From positions 558,001-622,000 of the forward strand of contig CAJXJY010000001.1 in assembly GCA_913055875.1 (NCBI GenBank): DNA of 64,000 bases. The letters are read 5' to 3'. This document shows positions 1 through 6,996 of the stretch, in pieces; the stretch's first letter is position 1; every line of letters starts with the position of its first letter. Made by a program: the position numbers and the translations under genes. Below the pieces are notes generated by a model. The model had not been told where the DNA came from. It saw nothing but the letters and a program-made list of their open reading frames with translations, and searched no databases. The DNA comes from an uncultured Altererythrobacter sp. (lineage in GTDB: Bacteria > Pseudomonadota > Alphaproteobacteria > Sphingomonadales > Sphingomonadaceae).

Positions 1-1
1 G

Positions 2-1237
2 CTGTTCACCGGCGGCAGGGTGGCCCCGGTGACCTTCCTGTTGCCCGATACCGAGCGCAGCCGCCGTGCGCTGGGCTACGACATGTATTCCGAACAGGTC
101 CGGCGCGCCGCGATGGAAGAGGCGGAGCGCGCGGTGCGGCCGATCGCCAGCGGCAAGGTGGTGCTGGTGCAGGAGGGCACGGGAGAGGCGCCGGGTTTCC
201 TGATCTACATGCCGGTGTTCGAAGGGTTCGGCGAGAACCGCACCTTGCGCGGCTTCGTCTACAGCCCTTTCAACGCGCAGGACTTCGTCGAATCCGCGCT
301 CGAGCTCGAGCCCGATTCGGCACGCAACATCCGCCTCTACGACGAGGAGCCGCTCGAGCAGCGGCTATTGTTCGAAATGGGGCCGGGCACCTCGACCGGG
401 CGCTCGGTGACCGAACTGGTGACCGTGGCGAACCGCTCGATGGTGCTCGAAGTCGAATCCGCCCGCACCGAATCGCTCACCAGCCTGTCGATGGTGACGC
501 TGATCTTCGGCCTGCTCGTCGCCAGCCTGCTGATGGTGCTTGCGCGGCTGCTGACCCAGCAGATGATCGAGGACCGGTTGTCGCTGCAATGGCTGCAGGA
601 GCAGAACTCGATCCGCGATTCGCTGACCCGCGAACTCAATCACCGGGTCAAGAACTCGCTCGCCAACGTGCTGTCGATAATTTCGCTGACGCGCCGCCGG
701 ACCGAGCGGGTCGAGGAATTCGCCGACGGTCTCGAGGGGCGCGTGCGCGCGCTGTCGGCGACGCACGACCTGCTGACCAAGTCCGAATGGGGCACCACCC
801 CGCTGCGCGACATCCTCGAGACCGAACTCGCGCCCTATGCGGGCGATAGCGGCCATGTCGTCGAGATGGCGGGGCCGCCGGTGGAACTCGCTCCCAACGA
901 CGCGCTGTCGTTCGGACTGGCGGTGCACGAACTGGCTACCAATGCGGCGAAATACGGCGCGCTGAGCGTGCGCGACGGGGTGGTTTCGGTGTCGTGGGGG
1001 CGGGTCGAGGAGGACAAGGTCCGCGTCGTGTGGCAGGAAGCCGGCGGTCCCTCGGTCGAAACATGCGGCAAGAGCTCGCGCGGTTTCGGGATGGACCTGA
1101 TCGAGAAGATCGTGGCGCACGAATTCGACCACCCGGTCGATATCGATTTCGCGCCGGGCGGGGTGCGCTGCGTGCTGATCGTCCCGATCCGCCGCCCGAG
1201 CGACTTCGCGATCCGGATGCGGTACAAGAAGCGGTAG
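2..1237 (+). CDS. Sensor histidine kinase, HisKA_2 family (5'-truncated)
   Basis: The frame is open back to base 2, so the N-terminus lies outside the window. What remains is the end of a sensor region resembling a CHASE domain, a hydrophobic membrane segment (about bases 495-560), a HisKA_2 dimerisation box with the phosphoacceptor His at 641-643 in a NHRVKNSL motif, and a HATPase domain with an N-box around HELATNAAKYGAL. HisKA_2/HWE kinases commonly feed the PhyR general stress pathway in Alphaproteobacteria. The gene converges on phyR, which supports that role by inference only, and the signal it senses is unknown. A composite hairpin repeat begins directly after the stop codon. Confidence 0.85.
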   Translation: MFTGGRVAPVTFLLPDTERSRRALGYDMYSEQVRRAAMEEAERAVRPIASGKVVLVQEGTGEAPGFLIYMPVFEGFGENRTLRGFVYSPFNAQDFVESALELEPDSARNIRLYDEEPLEQRLLFEMGPGTSTGRSVTELVTVANRSMVLEVESARTESLTSLSMVTLIFGLLVASLLMVLARLLTQQMIEDRLSLQWLQEQNSIRDSLTRELNHRVKNSLANVLSIISLTRRRTERVEEFADGLEGRVRALSATHDLLTKSEWGTTPLRDILETELAPYAGDSGHVVEMAGPPVELAPNDALSFGLAVHELATNAAKYGALSVRDGVVSVSWGRVEEDKVRVVWQEAGGPSVETCGKSSRGFGMDLIEKIVAHEFDHPVDIDFAPGGVRCVLIVPIRRPSDFAIRMRYKKR

Positions 1238-1238
1238 G

Positions 1239-1430
1239 GGGAGTCCTGGTTGCGTGCGGGCCAGACCTCCGTCTGGCCCTTGCTGCTCCGTCCCGCGCCC
1301 CCACCCGGCCACCCCGACCATAGTATCCTATGGGTGGCCGGGTGGGGGCGTGGGACGGAACAGCCCCGGCGGTCCGACGACTGCCACCAAGCGACAGGTC
1401 TCGTCACCGCCGGAAAACCAAACGCCTACC
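1239..1430. repeat. Composite hairpin repeat, copy 1 (type I)
   Basis: This element of about 190 bp lies between the convergent kinase and phyR genes. In order it holds an A end (TTGCGTGCGG), a 9-bp stem (1258-1266 with 1271-1279) closing the loop CTCC, a 27-bp inverted repeat (1288-1314 with 1332-1358, one G-T wobble) around a 17-nt loop, and a B end (GACAGGTCTCGTCACCGCC). Related copies lie near 2.6, 5.9, 19.1, 40.4 and 56.6 kb. On both strands it would be transcribed as long hairpins, so it may end or protect the two flanking mRNAs. That function is inferred. Confidence 0.85.
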
Positions 1431-1471
1431 GGTCCCGCAACATTCTCAATTGTGAACGCCGTTCTAGATCA

Positions 1472-2266
1472 TCACCCCAGAGGCCTGCTCGAGCCGAAAA
1501 ACAGCGCCTGGCTGATCGCGGTGCGCACGGTGGCTTCCTTGAACGGCTTGGTGACGAGATAGGTCGGTTCGGGCCGGTCGCCGGTCAGCAGCCGCTCGGG
1601 GTAGGCGGTGATGAAGATCACCGGCACGCTGTCGATCGCGAGGATATCGTCGACCGCGTCGAGCCCCGAGGAGCCGTCGGCAAGCTGGATGTCGGCCAGC
1701 ACCAGGCCCGGTGTGCGGTCGGCGACGACTTCCTGTGCCTGCGTGCGCGTCGCGGCGGTGCCGCAGATCTCGTGGCCGAGCGAGGTCACCAGGTCCTCGA
1801 GCTGCATCGAGATCAGCGGTTCGTCCTCGATGATCAGCACGCTGGTGGAGGATTCGCGGTCGATCTCGTGGACTGCTTCCTGCACCAGGGCGCTGACCTG
1901 CTCCTCGTCGAGGTCCATGATCTCGCCGGTTTCGGCGATGCTGAAATCCTCCAGCGTTGTGAGCAGCAGAGCCTGGCGGTTGAGCGGCGTGATCGCCTTC
2001 AGCCGGTCGTGCGCGGCGGCTTCGTGCGAGCCGCTGTCGGGCTCCGCATCGGCCACTTCGAGATAAGCGCTCGACCAGACCTTGTTGAAAGCGCGGTAGA
2101 GCGGGACGCGCCCCCCTTCGAGCGAAGTCTTGACCTCGTCGTCGGCGAGCGCGGCTTCGAGCGTCTGTCTGACGAAGGCGTCCCCCGTCGCCTGAGATCC
2201 GGTAAGAGCGCGTGCATAGCGACGCAAAAACGGCAGATTGGCTGCGACCTGTTCCCCAAGCGACAT
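1472..2266 (-). CDS. phyR: Response regulator PhyR (anti-anti-sigma factor)
   Basis: PhyR is the central switch of the alphaproteobacterial general stress response. When phosphorylated it binds the anti-sigma factor NepR and frees the sigma factor EcfG. The 264-aa product has the family architecture: a sigma-factor-like N-terminal half (residues 1-135) and a C-terminal receiver with acidic residues at EDEP (147-150), phosphoacceptor Asp192 in LADIQL, Thr220 and Lys240. An EcfG-type promoter lies 52 bp upstream of the start, matching the known autoregulation of this system. nepR and ecfG usually adjoin phyR but are not in this window. A candidate sRNA occupies the divergent side instead. Confidence 0.93.
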   Translation of the reverse strand: MSLGEQVAANLPFLRRYARALTGSQATGDAFVRQTLEAALADDEVKTSLEGGRVPLYRAFNKVWSSAYLEVADAEPDSGSHEAAAHDRLKAITPLNRQALLLTTLEDFSIAETGEIMDLDEEQVSALVQEAVHEIDRESSTSVLIIEDEPLISMQLEDLVTSLGHEICGTAATRTQAQEVVADRTPGLVLADIQLADGSSGLDAVDDILAIDSVPVIFITAYPERLLTGDRPEPTYLVTKPFKEATVRTAISQALFFGSSRPLG

Positions 2267-2317
2267 GAATTCCCTTCCCTAGAACGAAAAGCCGCTTGCG
2301 CGGCGTATCCCGGGGTC

Positions 2318-2342
2318 AACGCGCGCGCGCGAGCTTGGTTCC
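2318..2342 (-). promoter_or_regulatory. EcfG-type promoter of phyR
   Basis: Read on the minus strand the site is GGAAC, 16 nt, CGTT, an exact match to the consensus GGAAC-N16/17-CGTT known for EcfG sigma factors. Transcription would start near 2310, about 45 nt before the phyR start codon. This implies that PhyR output feeds back on its own gene. Confidence 0.8.
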
Positions 2343-2430
2343 GTCTGCCAACCCGCATGCTGCCGGCGGGTCCCTTTCGGGCCGTTTCGGCCGGGTTTCG
2401 CGGGGCATGAAAATTTTTTCGGAAACTGCG

Positions 2431-2455
2431 GGAACCGTGTCGATGGTGGGGCATT
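2431..2455 (+). promoter_or_regulatory. EcfG-like promoter of candidate sRNA
   Basis: On the plus strand the site reads GGAAC, 16 nt, CATT, which is one mismatch from GGAAC-N16-CGTT. It diverges from the phyR promoter and would start transcription near 2461-2463. An intrinsic terminator follows 55-90 nt later with no credible gene between. The -10 mismatch makes this weaker than the phyR site. Confidence 0.5.
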
Positions 2456-2461
2456 ATCCCA

Positions 2462-2552
2462 TTGTCACCGCCGAGACCCCCCCTCCCGTCCAAGCGGCTG
2501 TGACACGATCCCGAAGGGCCTCCGCTCACAGCTAGAGCGGAGGCCTTTTTTC
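2462..2552 (+). ncRNA. Candidate stress-regulated sRNA with C-rich loop
   Basis: A transcript from the EcfG-like promoter to the terminator would be about 90 nt. Its 5' half can fold as TGTCAC (2463-2468) with GTGACA (2500-2505), extended by CGC (2469-2471) with GCG (2494-2496). That fold exposes a 22-nt loop holding seven C, one T and three C (2477-2487). A C-rich exposed loop is the targeting feature of GsrN, the sigma-T-dependent sRNA of Caulobacter, and CCUCC motifs typify other alphaproteobacterial sRNAs that bind Shine-Dalgarno regions. No protein is likely: the only overlapping reading frame spans the promoter and the terminator. Expression and homology to GsrN are unproven. Confidence 0.5.
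2517..2551 (+). terminator. Intrinsic terminator of candidate sRNA
   Basis: A perfect 10-bp stem (GGCCTCCGCT at 2517-2526 with 2536-2545) encloses a 9-nt loop and is followed by six T. The T run exists only on the plus strand. phyR runs the other way, so the hairpin has no protein gene to terminate and points to a short RNA. Confidence 0.8.
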
Positions 2553-2570
2553 TTGTGTGTCGAGGTTTTT

Positions 2571-2910
2571 GGTCGGCGGTGACGAGACCTGTCGCTGCGC
2601 AGCAAGCGTCGGACCGCCGGGTGCGGCACCGGCCCACTCCCCCACCCTTCCACCCTTAGGTTAGTAAAGTCGGGGTGGAAGGGTGGGGGAGTGGGCCGGT
2701 GCCGCAAGCTCATGACGGAGGTCATGAGCGCATTCGACAAGGACTCCGGCTGGGGGCGTGGGCCGGTGCCGCTTCTGGCGGCCCAACATTCGCAAAGGAA
2801 CGACAGGTCTCGTCGCCGCCAGCTAACAAGACTCGGTGTGGGCTGGAACAGTCCCGGCGGTCCGATACCTGCCACGAAGTGACAGCCCTCGTCACCGGAA
2901 AACACAAACC
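2571..2910. repeat. Composite hairpin repeat, copy 2 (mosaic)
   Basis: This region begins with an inverted B end, then a perfect 33-bp inverted repeat (2623-2655 with 2673-2705, type II arms), then the A-end stem GCTCATGAC (2708-2716) with 2721-2729 around GGAG. Fragments of two further copies follow: a type I arm starting at GGACTCCGG (2740), a B end near 2800-2820, and another B end at 2855-2900. The last B end abuts the stop codon of the minus-strand regulator gene. No gene is visible inside. Confidence 0.85.
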
Positions 2911-2911
2911 C

Positions 2912-3370
2912 CTACCGCTTGAGTCGCTCCAGCAGCCCCTTCTTCGCCGGCGTGCCGATCGCCGCCACCAGCTCCTCGGGTTCGTAGGGCTTGGGGAGCA
3001 CGGTGCCGAGCCCGGCAATGTCGGCGGGGATATCCTGCGGCGCGCCGGTCGAGAACACGATCCGCGGCGGCTTCGGCCCGATACCCGCGACCAGCTCGGC
3101 GATCGCCCAGCCGTCGTCGCGGTCGGCGAGGTGCACGTCGAGCACGATCGCATCGACCTTGCGCGCGCGGAGCGCTTCGAGCGCCTTGTCCGTGGTCGGA
3201 CAGATTTCGACGTCGCTCGCGCCGGCATCGAGCAGCGCCTGTTCGATGCTGAGCGAGAGGATGACATCGTCTTCCACTACGAGCACACGCCCGATCCGGC
3301 CCCCGATCCGGCTTGGGGCCGGGCGTGTATTCCGGCCACGACCATCCGGTTTGGCGTTCGCTCTTGCCAT
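2912..3370 (-). CDS. Single-domain response regulator
   Basis: The product is a 152-aa protein with a receiver domain only, after an Arg-rich N-terminal tail of about 25 residues. The acidic pair sits in VVEDD (31-35), the phosphoacceptor Asp78 in VLDVHL, and the conserved Lys in PKPYE (127). The segment RIVFSTG (103-109) resembles the FATGY motif of the FAT GUY single-domain regulators (SdrG type) that relay phosphate in the sphingomonad general stress response. The start ATG (3368-3370) was chosen because an EcfG-like promoter lies 45 bp upstream. Together with the adjacent phyR and kinase this suggests a stress phosphorelay. The link is inferred. Confidence 0.82.
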   Translation of the reverse strand: MARANAKPDGRGRNTRPAPSRIGGRIGRVLVVEDDVILSLSIEQALLDAGASDVEICPTTDKALEALRARKVDAIVLDVHLADRDDGWAIAELVAGIGPKPPRIVFSTGAPQDIPADIAGLGTVLPKPYEPEELVAAIGTPAKKGLLERLKR

Positions 3371-3414
3371 TGCATTGGTGCTCCGCGGGACGGGAAATCC
3401 GAGTCTGCGAATCA

Positions 3415-3439
3415 AACCCTCCGGATTCGTGCGCGTTCC
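3415..3439 (-). promoter_or_regulatory. EcfG-like promoter of the response regulator
   Basis: The minus strand reads GGAAC, 16 nt, GGTT, which differs from the EcfG consensus only in the first base of the -10 element. The start codon at 3370 is about 38 nt downstream of the expected transcription start. Confidence 0.55.
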
Positions 3440-3489
3440 CGGTTTCGCCGCGTCGGAAGGGCGGCGTGGCGTTCGCGCAACAGCCGGGC

Positions 3490-4647
3490 TCAGAGATGTT
3501 TTTCGAAAATCGCGTATTCGCGGTTGACCGAGCTTTCTATCGCGTCGGCGATCGCCACCATCCCCTGGTTGTCGTCGAGGATCCAGCCGATCTCCGCCCG
3601 TTCGGACCTGTAGGCTTCGACCGCGTTCTCGCGGATACGGCTGATCATCATGAAAGCGAGCTGGCTCGCGACGCGCGAATTGTGCAACTCCTTGAGAACC
3701 CCCATCAGCGGCACGCGCATGCCCGAGCGGGTCGGCTTCCTCAGCCAGCGCAACAGGTGAAACCAGCCGAACGGAAACAGCTTCCCGCCGGTTCGCTTGA
3801 GCACGTGGTGCACGTCCGGGAAGCTCAGCATGAAGGCGACCGGCCGGCCGTCGAGCTCGGCGATCATGTTGATGTTCTCGTGGATGATCGGCTTCAGCTT
3901 CTTGCCCGCATAGGCGACCTCGGCCTCGGTGAAGGGCACGAAGCCCCAATTCTTCGACCAGGCGTCGTTGAGGATGCCGAGCACGATCCGCACCTCGTCG
4001 TCCCAGCGCGACTTGTCGACCTGGCGGACGCGGATCCGCTCGTTGCGCTTGCCCGACTGGACGATCCGCCGCACCAGCGGGGGAAAATCGTGCGTCACGT
4101 CGAGATCGTAGGTCAGCAGCGTCTTGGCGAGCGTGTAGCCGGCGCTTTCGATCCAGCCGCGGTAATGCGCCGGGTGGTGCCCCATCATGATCATCGGCGA
4201 ATGGTCCTGTCCGCGCACCAGCAGGCCGGGCTCCTCCCAGATCGACATCGAGATCGGGCCGAGCGCGCGCGCCATGCCTTGCCCGCGCAGCCATTCTTCC
4301 GCCGCGGCGAGCAGCGCGTGCGCGACCGCCTCGTCATCGGCGTCGAAATAGCCGAAATTGCCCGTGCCCGGCCCGAAGCCCTGCGCGGGCGGCATTTCGA
4401 GCGCGAGTTCGTCGATATGCGCCGAAATTCGTCCCACCGTTTCGCCGCCGCGCTTCGCGACGAATAACTGCGCGCGCGCATGGCCGAAAAAGGGATTCCT
4501 GCCCGGATCGACCAATTCGAGTTGTTCGGAGCGCAATTGCGGCACGCTGTGCGGGGTTTCGGCGGCGAATCGCCGTCCGGTATCGACGAACAAGGCGCGT
4601 CCCGCCTTGCCCGAAACGGGTTCGATCACTATCTGCGCGTCGTTCAC
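3490..4647 (-). CDS. GNAT-fold acyltransferase-like protein, 385 aa
   Basis: The protein resembles the large alphaproteobacterial family usually annotated as N-acetyltransferase or 'dATP pyrophosphohydrolase' without experimental support. Two halves are visible: an N-terminal GNAT-like part (about residues 1-130, with VAKRGGETVGRISAH) and a C-terminal part (200-385, with PVAFMLSFPD and NQGMVAIADAIESSVNREYAIF). No signal peptide or membrane segment is seen, so it is probably cytosolic. Substrate and reaction are unknown. It diverges from the desaturase gene and is followed by the response regulator on the same strand. Confidence 0.7.
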   Translation of the reverse strand: MNDAQIVIEPVSGKAGRALFVDTGRRFAAETPHSVPQLRSEQLELVDPGRNPFFGHARAQLFVAKRGGETVGRISAHIDELALEMPPAQGFGPGTGNFGYFDADDEAVAHALLAAAEEWLRGQGMARALGPISMSIWEEPGLLVRGQDHSPMIMMGHHPAHYRGWIESAGYTLAKTLLTYDLDVTHDFPPLVRRIVQSGKRNERIRVRQVDKSRWDDEVRIVLGILNDAWSKNWGFVPFTEAEVAYAGKKLKPIIHENINMIAELDGRPVAFMLSFPDVHHVLKRTGGKLFPFGWFHLLRWLRKPTRSGMRVPLMGVLKELHNSRVASQLAFMMISRIRENAVEAYRSERAEIGWILDDNQGMVAIADAIESSVNREYAIFEKHL

Positions 4648-4789
4648 CGGACACCCCTATTCAGCCTGCGTTAGCCCTGTGTTCGCTATTCGCGCGAAGT
4701 TCAAGCAAGCCGACCGATCACTGTCGCCGGAAAGACCTGTTTGGCCTCATCGCCCGAACTGGGGTAAGAGCCGGGCCGGACCCAATATC

Positions 4790-5881
4790 ATGACCATGCA
4801 ACGCACTCTCGACCCCTCTGCCGCTGCCGCGCGACCTGCGCGGGCGACGCGCGCGCAATTCGTCGATGCCGACGACAAGGCGATGCTGCGCGCCGCGCGC
4901 GACCTGACCAAGGGGCTGGGGACGGCGAAAGGGCGGTTCTACTGGCCCGACATGCTGCTCTCGGGGGGGCTGGGCTATGCGGCGATGGCGGGCGCGATCC
5001 TCGCGCCGAACCTCGCATTGGCGGTGGCCTTCGGCGTGGTGTCGGCGCTCGCCTTCTATCGCGCGCTGATGTTCATCCACGAGTTGACGCATATTCACCG
5101 CAGCGCGCTTCCCGGCTTCCGGCTGGGGTGGAACCTGCTGGTCGGCATCCCGCTGCTGACCCCGAGCTTCATGTACGAGGGCGTGCACACGCTCCATCAC
5201 AAGCGTACGCAATACGGCACTCTCGAGGATCCCGAATATCTCCCGCTCGCGCTGATGAAGCCGTGGAGCCTGCCGCTGTTCGTGTTGATCGCGCTGCTCG
5301 CGCCGGCCGCGTTCCTGATCCGCTTCGCCGTGCTGGTGCCGCTCGGGCTCGTCGTGCCCGCCATCCGCCGGCTGACCTGGGAGCGCGCCTCGGCGCTGTC
5401 GATCAACCCCGAATTCCGCCGCCGCCCGCCCGAGGGCGATCTGCGCCCGCGCGTGCTGTGGCAGGAGCTGGGCGGGTTCGTCTGGGCCTGGACGCTGCTC
5501 GCAAGCACGCAGTTTCTCGGCTGGCGCCCGCTGCTGATCGCGCTCGCGGTGCTGTCGCTGACCGCGGTGCTCAACCAGCTGCGCACGCTGGTGGCGCATC
5601 TGTGGGAGAACGAGGGCGAGCCGATGACGGTGACCGCGCAGTTCCTCGACAGCGTCAACGTCCCTCCGCCGGGGATGGTCGCGGAGATCTGGGCGCCGGT
5701 CGGCCTGCGCTATCATGCGCTGCACCACCTGATGCCCTCGATGCCCTATCACGACCTGCCCGAGGCGCACCGGCGGCTGCGGAGCGAGCTGGGCGAGCTG
5801 TCGACCTATGACGGCGCCAACCACCCGGGCATGCTGCACCTGGTCGGCCGGATCGCGCGGAGCACGATGCGGGTGAGGTGA
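4790..5881 (+). CDS. Membrane fatty acid desaturase
   Basis: The enzyme introduces a double bond into fatty acyl chains using a di-iron centre in the inner membrane. The 363-aa product has the three histidine clusters of the family: HELTH (97-101), HTLHH (133-137) and HALHH (309-313). Hydrophobic segments lie around residues 56-90, 115-127, 155-185 and 225-265. The start is ATG at 4790, with a second in-frame ATG two codons later. The position of the double bond cannot be told, and a carotenoid or other lipid substrate is possible. Composite hairpin repeat copy 3 begins directly downstream. Confidence 0.82.
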   Translation: MTMQRTLDPSAAAARPARATRAQFVDADDKAMLRAARDLTKGLGTAKGRFYWPDMLLSGGLGYAAMAGAILAPNLALAVAFGVVSALAFYRALMFIHELTHIHRSALPGFRLGWNLLVGIPLLTPSFMYEGVHTLHHKRTQYGTLEDPEYLPLALMKPWSLPLFVLIALLAPAAFLIRFAVLVPLGLVVPAIRRLTWERASALSINPEFRRRPPEGDLRPRVLWQELGGFVWAWTLLASTQFLGWRPLLIALAVLSLTAVLNQLRTLVAHLWENEGEPMTVTAQFLDSVNVPPPGMVAEIWAPVGLRYHALHHLMPSMPYHDLPEAHRRLRSELGELSTYDGANHPGMLHLVGRIARSTMRVR

Positions 5882-5884
5882 GGG

Positions 5885-6070
5885 GTTGCGTTTGGTTCTT
5901 TGGCGGTGACGCGGCCTGTCGCATGGGGGCAATCGTCGGACCGCCAGAAGCGGCACCGGCCCGCTCCCCCGCCCTTCCACCCTTAGGTTACTAAAGTCGG
6001 GGTGGAAGGGCGGGGGAGCGGGCCGGTGCCGCAAGGATCGGACGGAGGTCCGATCCGCACGCAACAAAGA
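5885..6070. repeat. Composite hairpin repeat, copy 3 (type II)
   Basis: This is an intact type II copy in inverted orientation. It has a B end (5901-5945), a perfect 33-bp inverted repeat (5950-5982 with 6000-6032) around a 17-nt loop, then the A-end stem GGATCGGAC (6035-6043) with 6048-6056 around GGAG, and GCACGCAAC. It fills most of the gap between the convergent desaturase and lipoprotein genes. Confidence 0.85.
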
Positions 6071-6091
6071 TTCTCCACCGAACCCAATCCA

Positions 6092-6122
6092 AACGAAAAG
6101 GGCCGCCCTTCCGGACGGCCCC
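6092..6122 (-). terminator. Intrinsic terminator of the small lipoprotein gene
   Basis: On the minus strand a 9-bp stem (GGGCCGTCC with GGGCGGCCC, one G-U pair) closes the tetraloop GGAA and is followed by TTTTCGTTT. It lies about 28 bp after the lipoprotein stop codon. Confidence 0.75.
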
Positions 6123-6149
6123 TTCCGCGTGAAGCGAGGTCCGGCCGCG

Positions 6150-6401
6150 TCAGTCGACGTCGACTTCGGCCTGTACGCCGTCTTCGCTGATGGTCGCATC
6201 GACGTCCTGACCGTCGACCGTCAGGCTCGATCCCTCACCGTCGCCCTCGGCGGGCGGGTTGACGATGGTGGTTTCGCTCGGTTCGGGTTCGACGACGACC
6301 GTTTCGGTGTCGTCGGCACCCTCGTCGGCCGGGGCGTTGGCTTCGGCACAGGCGCCCAGGGCGAGGCCGAGCGCGAGTGCGGGAATGGCAAGTTTCTTCA
6401 T
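6150..6401 (-). CDS. Small acidic lipoprotein
   Basis: The product is an 83-aa exported protein. A short signal peptide (MKKLAIPALALGLALGAC) ends in the lipobox LGAC, so Cys18 should carry the lipid. The mature part is very acidic and rich in Glu, Asp, Thr and Val, and has no recognised domain. The gene has its own terminator and an EcfG-like promoter 37 bp upstream, so it is probably a monocistronic member of the general stress regulon. Its function is unknown, and a role at the cell envelope under stress is only a guess. Confidence 0.75.
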   Translation of the reverse strand: MKKLAIPALALGLALGACAEANAPADEGADDTETVVVEPEPSETTIVNPPAEGDGEGSSLTVDGQDVDATISEDGVQAEVDVD

Positions 6402-6437
6402 GCTGTCGGTACTCCTTTATGGCGACATTGTGGCAAC

Positions 6438-6462
6438 AACCGCCGTCGGCTCGCACGGTTCC
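6438..6462 (-). promoter_or_regulatory. EcfG-like promoter of the lipoprotein gene
   Basis: The minus strand reads GGAAC, 16 nt, GGTT, with the same spacing and the same single deviation as the site at 3415-3439. The leader to the ATG at 6401 would be about 30 nt. Confidence 0.55.
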
Positions 6463-6477
6463 GAAGAATCTTCGCGT

Positions 6478-6996
6478 TCAGTCCAGAAACCTGATCATCG
6501 CACAGCGGCGCTCGCGCGGCAGGCCGTGCTCCGCTTCGACTGCCAGGTCGGCAGCAAGCCGCGGATGGTTCGCCGGTTCGCGCAGCTCGACGAAGCCGTG
6601 ACGTTCGTAGAACGGCCCGTTCCACGGCACGTCGCGGAAGGTGGTGAGCGTCAGCGCGCTGAACCCGGCATTGCGCGCATCGATCGCGACCGCGCGCAGC
6701 AGCGTGCCGCCGATCCCGCGTCGCTGAACATCGGGATGAACCGAAAATTCGCGGATATGCAGTTCGCGTCCGAACGGTTCGGTGGAGACGAAACCCACGA
6801 TCCGGGTGTCGATTTCGGCGATCAGCGAATGCCCCTTGGCGATCAGCCTGCGCTGCCGTTCGGCGGGGATGGCGTGCATTCCCGCAACTCCGGACAGCCC
6901 CTCGATCTGCCGGAACAGCGTGCCCGCGGCCAGTTCGACTTCGGGCAGATGGGCGGCATCGTCCGGGCGGGCGAGCCGGATCTCGAAATCGCTCAC
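6478..6996 (-). CDS. GNAT family N-acetyltransferase
   Basis: The 172-aa protein is a single-domain acetyltransferase. The acetyl-CoA loop shows as VQRRGIGGTLLRA, preceded by the beta-strand ELHIREFSV, and a C-terminal FYERHGFVEL segment is typical of the fold. The start is GTG at 6996, whose last bases overlap the lptG stop codon (GTGA), so the gene is translationally coupled to lptG. The substrate is unknown. RimI-like protein acetylation and small-molecule acetylation are both possible. Confidence 0.8.
   Translation of the reverse strand: MSDFEIRLARPDDAAHLPEVELAAGTLFRQIEGLSGVAGMHAIPAERQRRLIAKGHSLIAEIDTRIVGFVSTEPFGRELHIREFSVHPDVQRRGIGGTLLRAVAIDARNAGFSALTLTTFRDVPWNGPFYERHGFVELREPANHPRLAADLAVEAEHGLPRERRCAMIRFLD

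Noticed and set aside
2296-2535. A 79-codon plus-strand frame between phyR and the composite repeat
   Set aside because: It runs through the phyR promoter, the candidate sRNA promoter and the terminator stem, and its sequence is low in recognisable protein features.
2267-2911. A possible nepR or ecfG gene beside phyR
   Set aside because: No frame shows the NepR helix pattern or sigma-2/sigma-4 motifs. The space is taken by promoters, the sRNA candidate and repeats.
1239-6070. CRISPR-like array, because similar hairpin units recur
   Set aside because: The units are dispersed, about 190 bp long, in both orientations and without unique spacers or cas genes.
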